This document shows positions 9,481 to 17,656 of a DNA stretch of 64,000 bases, piece by piece (position 1 is the first letter of the stretch; every line of letters begins with the position of its first letter). The DNA comes from Clostridia bacterium (lineage in GTDB: Bacteria > Bacillota > Clostridia > Oscillospirales > CAG-272). The notes under the pieces were generated by a model, which was given only the letters and a program-made list of their open reading frames with translations, had not been told where the DNA came from and did not search any database. A program made the position numbers and the translations under genes. The DNA lies in NCBI GenBank assembly GCA_017399145.1, contig JAFQEG010000021.1, forward strand, positions 1-64,000, read 5' to 3'.

Positions 9481-10962
9481 ATGTCGCATTTTGAAACACT
9501 AAATGGAAACTTAATATTATACACAGGTCCCGACACTCACGTAGTAGTGCCCAAGGGAGTCTATATGATTTTAGACGGCGCATTTTCTAATTGCGATTAT
9601 ATTGAAAGTGTAGAATTGCCAGAGGGACTTGTGAAAATAGAGGGGGACGCCTTTAAGAATTGTACTGCCCTTAAGGAAATCAAGCTTCCCGAAAGCCTAG
9701 AGGACATAGATATGGGCGCCTTTGAAAATTGCAAAAGCCTAAGGGCAATAGCAATACCTAAAAACGTTAATTATGTGTCAGGCGGGTCCTTTTGTGGCTG
9801 TGAGTCCCTTGAAAAAATCACAGTTGACGAGGAAAATCAATTCTACACATCTATTGATAACGTGCTTTTTGAAAAGGATAAAACCGTGCTTATCAAGTAC
9901 GCACCTGCCAAAAGGGAAAGGACCTACTCTGTGCCAAGTGGAGTTGTGGAAATAAGCTACGACGTATTTAGCGACTCCTCAAGTCTTGAATACGTTGAAA
10001 TTCCCGAGGGGGTGGAGTCAATTTACGGCTCTGCCTTTGAAAATTGCAGAAGCCTTAAAGGTGTAACTCTACCACAAAGCCTAGAGAATCTTGTTTTTAG
10101 CACCTTTGAAAATTGCACCTCCTTAAAAAGCATAGTAATACCTAAAAACGTTAAGTCACTTCCTTCCTGTACCTTTGAAAATTGCCAAAGCCTTGAATAC
10201 GTAGAAATACAAAACGAAAACATTGAAATATCAGAGGTTGCCTTTAGGGGCTGTGATTCCCTTAAATGTATAAGGCTACCAAAGGATTTTAATATGACAA
10301 CAGAGTGGTGGACAAAAAGATTTTCTCAAGAGGTTACGGTAGTATCTGCCCTTGAATATCTTGACAAGAACACAAAAATAGTAAAGCATCTTCAAAGGGA
10401 CAAGTATTCTATTATAGATAGCCTAGTAAAATCAAAAAGGCTTGACTTAATTAGTCAAATGCTTGACAAATCACCTAAAATCAGCCTTGCCACCATAAAT
10501 GAATTGATTGACTACCTAGTAGGTCTTGGAAGCGTTGAGGCAAATAGCGCCCTGCTTAACTACAAAAATGAGCACTTTTCCAAAGAAGAGATAGAAAGAG
10601 AAGAAAAAAGTAGCCTAAAAAAATCCTTAGGCTTGAAATGTAAAACCATAGCCGACTACAAAAGGCTATTTAAGTACCAAGAAAAAGAGGGCGAAATCAT
10701 AATAAAGGGTCTTAAGCTAAGAGAAAATCAAGTGGAAATTCCCGAAAAAATCGGTGACAAGGTGGTAACGGAGATTGCAGATTGCGCCTTTGAAAATTGC
10801 AATTGGCTAACCACCTTAATAATACCAAAAACCATAAAGAAAATAGGACCAAATGCTTTTGACGGCGTTGGCAATCTAACAATTTACCCTCAGGTACAAA
10901 AAAAGCCATCAGGCTGGAGTAAATTTTGGAATAACGGCTTAATGGTCGTTTGGAAGAAATAA
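9481..10962 (+). CDS. Cytosolic LRR_5 protein with helical module
   Basis: The 493-residue protein has N-terminal LRR_5 repeats (about 20-270) that include the insert DNVLFEKDKTVLIKYAP, then the WWTKRF motif (~275) opening an alpha-helical module (~280-375) with LDLISQMLDKSP and ALLNYKNEHFSKEE. A linker (YKRLFKYQEKEG) and a few closing LRRs end in a Trp-rich cap. The same order recurs in its neighbours. No signal peptide is present. The helical module slightly resembles ankyrin-like hairpins, but I cannot assign it to a named family. Tight spacing on both sides supports one operon. Confidence 0.85.
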   Translation: MSHFETLNGNLILYTGPDTHVVVPKGVYMILDGAFSNCDYIESVELPEGLVKIEGDAFKNCTALKEIKLPESLEDIDMGAFENCKSLRAIAIPKNVNYVSGGSFCGCESLEKITVDEENQFYTSIDNVLFEKDKTVLIKYAPAKRERTYSVPSGVVEISYDVFSDSSSLEYVEIPEGVESIYGSAFENCRSLKGVTLPQSLENLVFSTFENCTSLKSIVIPKNVKSLPSCTFENCQSLEYVEIQNENIEISEVAFRGCDSLKCIRLPKDFNMTTEWWTKRFSQEVTVVSALEYLDKNTKIVKHLQRDKYSIIDSLVKSKRLDLISQMLDKSPKISLATINELIDYLVGLGSVEANSALLNYKNEHFSKEEIEREEKSSLKKSLGLKCKTIADYKRLFKYQEKEGEIIIKGLKLRENQVEIPEKIGDKVVTEIADCAFENCNWLTTLIIPKTIKKIGPNAFDGVGNLTIYPQVQKKPSGWSKFWNNGLMVVWKK

Positions 10963-10979
10963 GCTAAGAAGGGATACAT

Positions 10980-12188
10980 ATGTCAGATTTTATAATCGAA
11001 AATGGAGTGTTAGAAAAATACAATGGCAACGAAAAAGAGGTAGTAGTGCCAAAGGGTGTTACCGAAATAGCCCCAAGAGTCTTTTGGAATTGTAAGCATA
11101 TCGAAAGCATTATATTGCCAAAGGGACTTTTGGAAATTGGAATGCTTGCCTTTTATGGCACCTCAATAACAAAAATAAGGTTGCCAAGCACACTTAAAAA
11201 AATAGTGGAAATGGCATTAGAGAGGTGCATATACCTTGAAAAAATTGAGGTTGAGAGGGAAAACCAGTGCCTTGAAGCAATTGACGGAGTCCTTTTCTCA
11301 AAAAAGAAAAAAGCCTTGCTTGTGTATCCCGAGGGCAAGAAGGACAGGACATACAAGGTGCCAGAGGGGACAATCTCAATAGAAAGATATGCCTTTTCCA
11401 CCTGTAAGGCAACAGCTATTGCCCTACCAAGAAGCTGTGAAAAAATTTATTATTCCTCACACCTACATAGAGGAATAAAGGAAATACAGGTAAAGGAATG
11501 CTTTGACAAAAGCGCCTCTTGGTATTTCCAAGCCTTTGAGAAAAGCATAGTAATAATATGCGCACTTGAAAATCCCCATAAGTACAAAAGGGTAATAGAC
11601 CATTTATTGATGAATAAAAGGGAAACAATCGACGACCTTGTAAAAGTAAATAGATTAGACCTAATAATAGCCCTTTTAGATTTGGAAGAAAAGCGAGATT
11701 TAAGGCTAATAAACGACCTAATCGAATATGTTAAAAAGCATAACAATACGGAATTAACTGCATTGTTGCTTGACTATAAGGAAAAGCACTTTACAAAAGA
11801 GGAAGAGGAAGCTTTGGAAATTGAAAAAATGGAAAAATCTCTAGGCTTAAGGGAATTAACAGTAGCCGACCACAGACGACTTTTCAAATTTCTAAAGGGT
11901 GCGGATAGAAATGAAATTACAATCCTAGGACTGAGAAGAAATGAGTCTGTGGTTGAAATTCCAATGAAAATAGGCAATGTGCCTGTAACCGATATCGCTA
12001 GCGAATCATTTTGTGACAATACTCATCTAACAAGTATAACAATACCAAAAGAAATAAAAGAAATAGGCAAGTGGGCATTTAGAAATTGCCCAATGCTAAC
12101 AATCTATTGCGAGGCAGAAACGCAACCAAGTGGCTGGCACAAGGACTGGAATCCAGACAACCGACCAGTAGTATGGGGGTGCAAGTAA
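10980..12188 (+). CDS. Cytosolic LRR_5 protein with helical module
   Basis: This 402-residue protein opens with DFIIENGVLEKYNGNEKEVVVP, the usual start of this group, followed by about five LRR_5 repeats. The helical module begins at SWYFQAF (~179) and contains RLDLIIALLDLEEKR and ALLLDYKEKHFTKEE. After the linker there is only one or two closing LRRs (VEIPMKIGNVPVTDIA) and the cap. It starts 18 bp after the previous gene. Its stop codon overlaps the first hairpin of a stem-loop array that separates it from the next LRR gene. The role is unknown. Confidence 0.85.
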   Translation: MSDFIIENGVLEKYNGNEKEVVVPKGVTEIAPRVFWNCKHIESIILPKGLLEIGMLAFYGTSITKIRLPSTLKKIVEMALERCIYLEKIEVERENQCLEAIDGVLFSKKKKALLVYPEGKKDRTYKVPEGTISIERYAFSTCKATAIALPRSCEKIYYSSHLHRGIKEIQVKECFDKSASWYFQAFEKSIVIICALENPHKYKRVIDHLLMNKRETIDDLVKVNRLDLIIALLDLEEKRDLRLINDLIEYVKKHNNTELTALLLDYKEKHFTKEEEEALEIEKMEKSLGLRELTVADHRRLFKFLKGADRNEITILGLRRNESVVEIPMKIGNVPVTDIASESFCDNTHLTSITIPKEIKEIGKWAFRNCPMLTIYCEAETQPSGWHKDWNPDNRPVVWGCK

Positions 12189-12440
12189 AAAGCCAAGGCT
12201 TTTTACAGATATGAATTGACCAAGGGTCAATGTTATGAATCAACTGTCGTTGAAGTTATGAATTTGCCCTTGGCAAATGTTATGAGTGCTACGCACGTTT
12301 AAGATTAGTTTTATATAAGCTAACCTCAAACGTTTACACTGTAAACTCATAACGTCGGTAACGACTCATAACTTGCGTAGCAATCATAGTGCTGACCGTG
12401 TCAGCTCATAACTGCAAGCAAGCATGCCTTGCTTGCTTAG
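12187..12440. repeat. Stem-loop array with linker GTTATGAA/TCATAAC
   Basis: It begins with AAAAAGCC/GGCTTTTT overlapping the stop codon, then hairpins TTGACC/GGTCAA (12216-12230), TCAAC/GTTGA (12240-12253), TTTGCC/GGCAAA (12263-12277), GTGC/GCAC (12286-12296), a central imperfect 12-bp stem (12297-12308 with 12320-12331), GTTTAC/GTAAAC (12332-12346), GTCG/CGAC (12354-12365), TTGC/GCAA (12373-12383), GCTGAC/GTCAGC (12391-12405) and GCAAGCAAG/CTTGCTTGC (12414-12436). Linkers read TTATGA left of centre and TCATAA right of it. The two mispairs of the central stem would be G·U on a minus-strand RNA. The function is unknown. Confidence 0.75.
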
Positions 12441-12452
12441 AAGGGAGAAAAA

Positions 12453-14243
12453 GTGACAGACTTTGAAATTGTAAATGGTACGCTTAGAAAATACAACGGA
12501 AGTGGACCGAATGTAAAAATACCCGAGGGAGTTGTGGAAATTAGCACAAATGCCTTTAGTTTTCACGAGGGACAAATTGAAAAAATAGAGCTTCCAAGCA
12601 CTCTTTTGTCTATTGCGCCTAAGGCGTTTTGTGCCTTTGGTTTAATTGAAAGCATAACAATTCCTGAGTACACTATGGAAATTGGCGAGAGTGCCTTTGC
12701 AAGGTGTATAGGGCTTAAAAAAATTGAGCTTTTAGGCAAGGATACCAAGGTGAGCAGTAGCGCCTTTGATCAATGTGACAGTGTAAATGAAATAAGAGGT
12801 CCTCTTACCCGTACCCAAGGTGCCCCTTGGTGGAGAAGGCTATTTCCCGATAGTCAGCTTTACCCAATTGCTCTTGAGCATTTTGAAAAGGACTCAAAGC
12901 TTGTAAAATACATAGCAAGAGGCAGACTTGATATAATAAAGCTACTAATATCGGTGAGTCGTCTTGACCTAATTCCTAAATATCTTGAGTGCGTATCTCA
13001 AATTGACCTACTAGACCTAGACGATATGATAAGCCTAGCTTCCCCCTTAGGCAACATAGAAGCAAATAGCGCCTTGCTTGAGTATAAAAACAAGCACTAT
13101 TCAAGGAAAAAGCAAGATGAAATTGCACAGGACCAGCTTGACAAATCCTTAGGCTTCAAGGAAATGACAAGTGAGGACTATAAAAGAATTTTCAAATTTT
13201 CTACTCAATCAAAGGAGATAATAATTGAAAAGATTCTAAGACCTAGCCAAATAGTAGAAATACCCTCTCAAATAGCGGGTGTTGCAGTTACTAAAATAGG
13301 TCAGTGCGCCTTTGATAATTGTAGTGACATAACAAGCGTTTGTTTGCCTGATACGATTAAGGAAATAGATTTTTGCGCATTTCAAAGATGCGCAAGCCTA
13401 AAGTCTATAAATCTACCCAAGTCCCTTACTAAAATCGGTGAAGGTGCCTTTGCTTACTGTGTGAGCATTGAAGAAATAGAATTGCCAGAGGGTATAGCAT
13501 CAATTGGCAACAATAGCTTTTTAGGCTGTAAAAGGCTCAAACAAATATATCTGCCCTTAACCCTTAAGGCAATAGGTGACGGAGCATTTAAGGGCTGTGC
13601 AAGTCTTGAAAGAGCTGAATTGCCAAGTGGTATAAGAAAAATACATAATAATACCTTTAGTGGCTGTAATAGCATCAAGGAAATAAAATTGCCACAGGGA
13701 ATTGTTCAAATAGGCGACTTTGCCCTTGCCTTCTGTAATAAATTAGAGGAAATAGCTCTGCCAGATGGACTTTTGGAAATAGGCCATCGAGCCTTTGATT
13801 TCTGTCAAGGACTTAAGGAAATAACCGTGCCAGAGTCTGTTACCACAATAGGAAGCTTTGCTTTTCATAATTGCAGTGGACTCGAAAAAATCAAGCTACC
13901 AAAAAGCATTCGTGAGATAAATACTGGACTGTTTTTTAATTGCACAAATCTTAAAAAAATAGACCTACCAAACGGAATTGAAAGAATAGGCACAAGTGCC
14001 TTTAAGGGCTGTGAGTCCCTAAGGACCTTTCAAATACCCTTTACAGTAACCTCAATAGAGTCCTCCGCCTTTTCAGGCTGTAAGGAATTAAAAATCATTT
14101 CAATTCCAAGCACCGTTGAAAAAATGGGTATGGCAGTATTTGAAAAATGTACAAATCTAACCATATTTGTACAAAGGTCCAACAGGGCAAGACGATGGCA
14201 CGAGGATTGGAATATAAGCAAATGCCCATTTAAATGGATGTAA
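12453..14243 (+). CDS. Cytosolic LRR_5 protein with helical module (GTG start)
   Basis: At 596 residues this protein has a short N-terminal LRR set, a helical module from PWWRRLF (~124) through RLDLIPKYLE and ALLEYKNKHYSRKK (~220), and then about twelve LRR_5 repeats to the C-terminal cap (RARRWHEDWN). The start is GTG, chosen because AAGGGAGAAA sits just upstream and the DFEIVNGTLRKYNG opening matches the paralogues. A 265-bp gap holding a stem-loop array separates it from the gene before. No signal peptide or membrane segment is present. Confidence 0.85.
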   Translation: MTDFEIVNGTLRKYNGSGPNVKIPEGVVEISTNAFSFHEGQIEKIELPSTLLSIAPKAFCAFGLIESITIPEYTMEIGESAFARCIGLKKIELLGKDTKVSSSAFDQCDSVNEIRGPLTRTQGAPWWRRLFPDSQLYPIALEHFEKDSKLVKYIARGRLDIIKLLISVSRLDLIPKYLECVSQIDLLDLDDMISLASPLGNIEANSALLEYKNKHYSRKKQDEIAQDQLDKSLGFKEMTSEDYKRIFKFSTQSKEIIIEKILRPSQIVEIPSQIAGVAVTKIGQCAFDNCSDITSVCLPDTIKEIDFCAFQRCASLKSINLPKSLTKIGEGAFAYCVSIEEIELPEGIASIGNNSFLGCKRLKQIYLPLTLKAIGDGAFKGCASLERAELPSGIRKIHNNTFSGCNSIKEIKLPQGIVQIGDFALAFCNKLEEIALPDGLLEIGHRAFDFCQGLKEITVPESVTTIGSFAFHNCSGLEKIKLPKSIREINTGLFFNCTNLKKIDLPNGIERIGTSAFKGCESLRTFQIPFTVTSIESSAFSGCKELKIISIPSTVEKMGMAVFEKCTNLTIFVQRSNRARRWHEDWNISKCPFKWM

Positions 14244-14271
14244 GCCTACTAAGGCTTAGAAGGGAGTAACA

Positions 14272-16971
14272 ATGTCACACTTGGACGAAATCAAAAAATT
14301 TACCTCGGCTGACGGAGTGGTGTTTACTGAGGACAAAAGGGTCCTTTTAGAGTATCCAAGCCGAAGAGAGGATGAAATCTATATCGTACCTGAGGGTGTT
14401 GTGGAAATAGGCAAGAGTGCATTTAAAGATAGTTTTTTTCTAAGAGAAATCGTCCTACCAAGGGGTATTGTGTCAATAGGTAAGAGTGCCTTTGCAATGT
14501 GTGTTTCTCTAGAAAAAATAATCTTACCCGAGGGACTTTTAGAAATTGATGATTACGCCTTTGAGGACTGTGTAAGTCTTTGTGATATAGCCATACCTGA
14601 AAGCTTCCGCAAATTTGGTAAGAATGTATTTAAGGGTAATGAATTTATTGAAATAAAAGTACCCCAAAATATGTCTGGTTCTTGGTATTATAAGGTTTTA
14701 GGGTACGACAATATGCTACTCATTGCCCTTAGTAGCTTTGAAAAGGGCACTAAGCTAATAAAATATATTTGCAGAGATAAAAAAAGAGCAATCCAAAAGC
14801 TGATAGAATTAAATAAAATTGATTTAATACCTGCATTTTTAGAAAAATCACCAAAAATAAAGCTTATAGAATTAAACGAAATAATCGAAATAGTAAGGGA
14901 AGCAAAAAGCACCGAGGCAAATGCGATTCTTTTAGACTATAAGAAAAAGCACTATACCACAAGGCAACAAGAACTACTTGACCAAAGAATAGTTAATATA
15001 GCTATGGGCAAGCGTGACTTAACTGTTGCTGAATATAAAATGCTGTTTGATTACAGCGTGATAGATGGCGAAATAAAAATAAACAAGGTTAAATTTGACG
15101 ACCCAGTTATAGAAATTCCCGAAATGATAGGAAATAAAAGGGTAACAATGATTGGCAAAAAAGCTTTTAGAGACAAAAAACAGCTTCAAAGAGTAATTTT
15201 GCCAAAGCATATTAAAGCAATAGGAGAAAAAGCCTTTGAAATTTGCCATTCCCTCTCAAGCATTAATCTACCAAACGGGATAAAATCAATCGACAGGTGC
15301 GCCTTTTTTGCTTGCCTATCCCTTGAAAAAATAGACCTGCCAACAGGACTTGAGGTAATTGAAAACGATGCCTTTGGACAGTGTGAGTCCTTAAAAGAGA
15401 TAAAATTTCCTAAGGGACTTAAAAGGATTGGAAATATGGCATTTTATGGTTGCACAAGCATAAAAAGCGTAAGCCTACCAAACTCACTTTTGTCAATAGG
15501 CTGCGATGCCTTTGCTGGTTGTAAAGCACTTGAGGAAATAACATTACCAAATAGTCTAAAATCGGTTGGGGATTGCGCATTTTATGGTTGCAGTAGCCTT
15601 AAGACCGTAACAATAAAATCAAAATCAGTAAGAATAGGCAAAAAAGCATTTACCGAATGTAAGGGAATTACTACCCTAAGCCTACCAAGGTCCCGTGACC
15701 CCGTAGCTAGATGGTATTTTGATAGATTTGACAACGTGATTGTTTCAATTGCTCTTGAGCATTATGACAAAAAAACGAAAATAGTAAGGTATATATGTAG
15801 CAAATGGGATAAAGCCATGTCAGTGCTAGACCTAATAAAAAGAGGTGACCTTATTGTTGCCCTTCTTGAAAAATCACCTATGATTAGCAAGGAGGTCTTA
15901 GAGGCTATGTACGAAAGGACAAATAGCCTAAAAATCAAGGACTATACACCTGAAATTTTAAAGTACGAGTGCCTTCACTATGGAAATGAAAAAGCAATTT
16001 TAGAAATAGACCACTATAAGAAAATTTTCGATTTTTATGTGAGCGGAAATGAAATAGAAATAACAAGGCTAAAATCCTTTGACCAAAGCGTTGAGGTCCC
16101 CGAAAGAATTGGCAACAGATATGTTACCATAATAGGACCCCAAGCCTTCAAGGGATGCAGGTCCTTGAGAAAATTAATATTGCCAAGCAGTATTAAAGCA
16201 ATTAAAAAGGATGCATTTTATTGTTGTGATAGGCTTGAGGAAATCAACCTAACAGAGGGAATTGAAAAAATAGATAGCCACGCCTTTGATAGATGTAAAT
16301 CATTAAAAAGCATAAGACTTCCCTCTACTATAAAATCAATTGGAATTAAAGCCTTTAAGGAGTGCAAGAGTCTTTGTGATATCAATATTCCAAGTGATAT
16401 TGAAGAAATAGGACAGAGTGCCTTTGAAAACTGCACAAGCCTTAAGGGAGTAATTCGACTAGATACAATAAGGAGAATAGGCGAGGAAGCCTTTCGAAAT
16501 TGTACAAGTCTAGAGGGGCTTGTCCTACCCCAAAAAATTAGCAGAATAAAGGCAAAAGCCTTTGAAAATTGCACAAGCCTTCAATATGTTGACTTGTCCG
16601 AGGTGGAAATACCACACCTAGAATACGAAGAGGAAACCTATAATCTAGGCTCTATGATACGTGCAAGCATGGGCAGAGAAAATAGCATTGCAATAGAGTA
16701 TGGCGCATTTCAAGGCTGTGAATCCTTGACAAGGGTGAGTCTGCCCTCAGGACCCGAGGATATAGAGTGGGACACCTTTCGGGATTGCAGGTCCTTAAAA
16801 TATGTATCTATACCAGAGGGCTATAAAAGAATAGCCGAGGATGCATTCTGTGGTTGCATTGCCCTTGAGGAGATAACTCTGCCAAGTAGTATAGTCTTTT
16901 TAGACAATAAAGCATTCAATGAATGTAGCGCATTAAAAAACATTAAGCGACCAAGGAAAGAGGACAACTAA
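14272..16971 (+). CDS. Large cytosolic LRR_5 protein with two helical modules
   Basis: The 899-residue protein alternates: LRRs (about 20-130), helical module 1 (from SWYYKVLGYDN, ~136, to ILLDYKKKHYTTRQ), LRRs (~280-470), helical module 2 (from ARWYFDRF, ~478, to ~575) and LRRs to the end. It looks like an internal duplication of the unit seen once in its neighbours. Unlike them it lacks the usual ENGVLxKYxG opening and starts inside the SADGVVFTEDKRVLLEYP type of segment. An AGGGAG ribosome site is present. The next gene overlaps its stop by one base (TAATG), so translation is probably coupled. Confidence 0.85.
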   Translation: MSHLDEIKKFTSADGVVFTEDKRVLLEYPSRREDEIYIVPEGVVEIGKSAFKDSFFLREIVLPRGIVSIGKSAFAMCVSLEKIILPEGLLEIDDYAFEDCVSLCDIAIPESFRKFGKNVFKGNEFIEIKVPQNMSGSWYYKVLGYDNMLLIALSSFEKGTKLIKYICRDKKRAIQKLIELNKIDLIPAFLEKSPKIKLIELNEIIEIVREAKSTEANAILLDYKKKHYTTRQQELLDQRIVNIAMGKRDLTVAEYKMLFDYSVIDGEIKINKVKFDDPVIEIPEMIGNKRVTMIGKKAFRDKKQLQRVILPKHIKAIGEKAFEICHSLSSINLPNGIKSIDRCAFFACLSLEKIDLPTGLEVIENDAFGQCESLKEIKFPKGLKRIGNMAFYGCTSIKSVSLPNSLLSIGCDAFAGCKALEEITLPNSLKSVGDCAFYGCSSLKTVTIKSKSVRIGKKAFTECKGITTLSLPRSRDPVARWYFDRFDNVIVSIALEHYDKKTKIVRYICSKWDKAMSVLDLIKRGDLIVALLEKSPMISKEVLEAMYERTNSLKIKDYTPEILKYECLHYGNEKAILEIDHYKKIFDFYVSGNEIEITRLKSFDQSVEVPERIGNRYVTIIGPQAFKGCRSLRKLILPSSIKAIKKDAFYCCDRLEEINLTEGIEKIDSHAFDRCKSLKSIRLPSTIKSIGIKAFKECKSLCDINIPSDIEEIGQSAFENCTSLKGVIRLDTIRRIGEEAFRNCTSLEGLVLPQKISRIKAKAFENCTSLQYVDLSEVEIPHLEYEEETYNLGSMIRASMGRENSIAIEYGAFQGCESLTRVSLPSGPEDIEWDTFRDCRSLKYVSIPEGYKRIAEDAFCGCIALEEITLPSSIVFLDNKAFNECSALKNIKRPRKEDN

Positions 16972-17633
16972 TGTCAGAATTTAAGATATATAGTAATGGC
17001 GTTTTGTGTTTATACAGAGGCGACGACGAGGATTTGGTGTTGCCAAAGGAAGTAATTGATATTAGCAGAAGCTCCTTTTATAATAAGAGGATGAGAAGCG
17101 TCACCTTCCACGAAAACATAAAGAAAATAGGCGATATTGCATTTATGAATTGTACGAATCTTAAAAGCATTTTCTTGCCTAAAAATATTGCCGTTTTGGG
17201 AAACGGTGTCTTTGAGCATTGTGACAATCTTGAATCTATCGAGATTGTCAATAAAAAAATCTTGATAGGAAAATATGCATTTTGCAATTGCCCATCAATC
17301 AAAACCATCAAGGCACCAGCCGAGGTTATAAACCGTCCTGCCACCTGGTGGTGCGAAAGGTTTGACGAGGAGGTAATTTTCCCAATTGCCCTAGAATGCT
17401 TTGATAAGGATACAGACCTTATTAAATACGTAACCAAGGACAAAAAGAAAGCCCTTGACATTTTAGTAAAGGCAAAAAGAACAGACCTTTTAAAAATGCT
17501 ACTTACCAAATCACCAAAAATAAAGCATTGCGACATAGACGACCTAATCGACTACGCCCTTAAATACAAAAGCGTAGAAATCAATGTCATTTTGCTTGAA
17601 TACAAAAACAAGCGTTACTTTAGCAAATCCTAA
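16971..17633 (+). CDS. Truncated cytosolic LRR_5 protein
   Basis: This 220-residue protein has the usual opening (EFKIYSNGVLCLYRGDDED), three or four LRR_5 repeats and a helical module from TWWCERF (~125). It stops right at the end of the module (ILLEYKNKRY), without the linker and C-terminal LRRs of its paralogues. It may be a natural short form or the remnant of a longer gene. Its ATG overlaps the stop of the preceding gene. Confidence 0.8.
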   Translation: MSEFKIYSNGVLCLYRGDDEDLVLPKEVIDISRSSFYNKRMRSVTFHENIKKIGDIAFMNCTNLKSIFLPKNIAVLGNGVFEHCDNLESIEIVNKKILIGKYAFCNCPSIKTIKAPAEVINRPATWWCERFDEEVIFPIALECFDKDTDLIKYVTKDKKKALDILVKAKRTDLLKMLLTKSPKIKHCDIDDLIDYALKYKSVEINVILLEYKNKRYFSKS

Positions 17634-17656
17634 CACCCAACTAAGAAAGGATAAAA

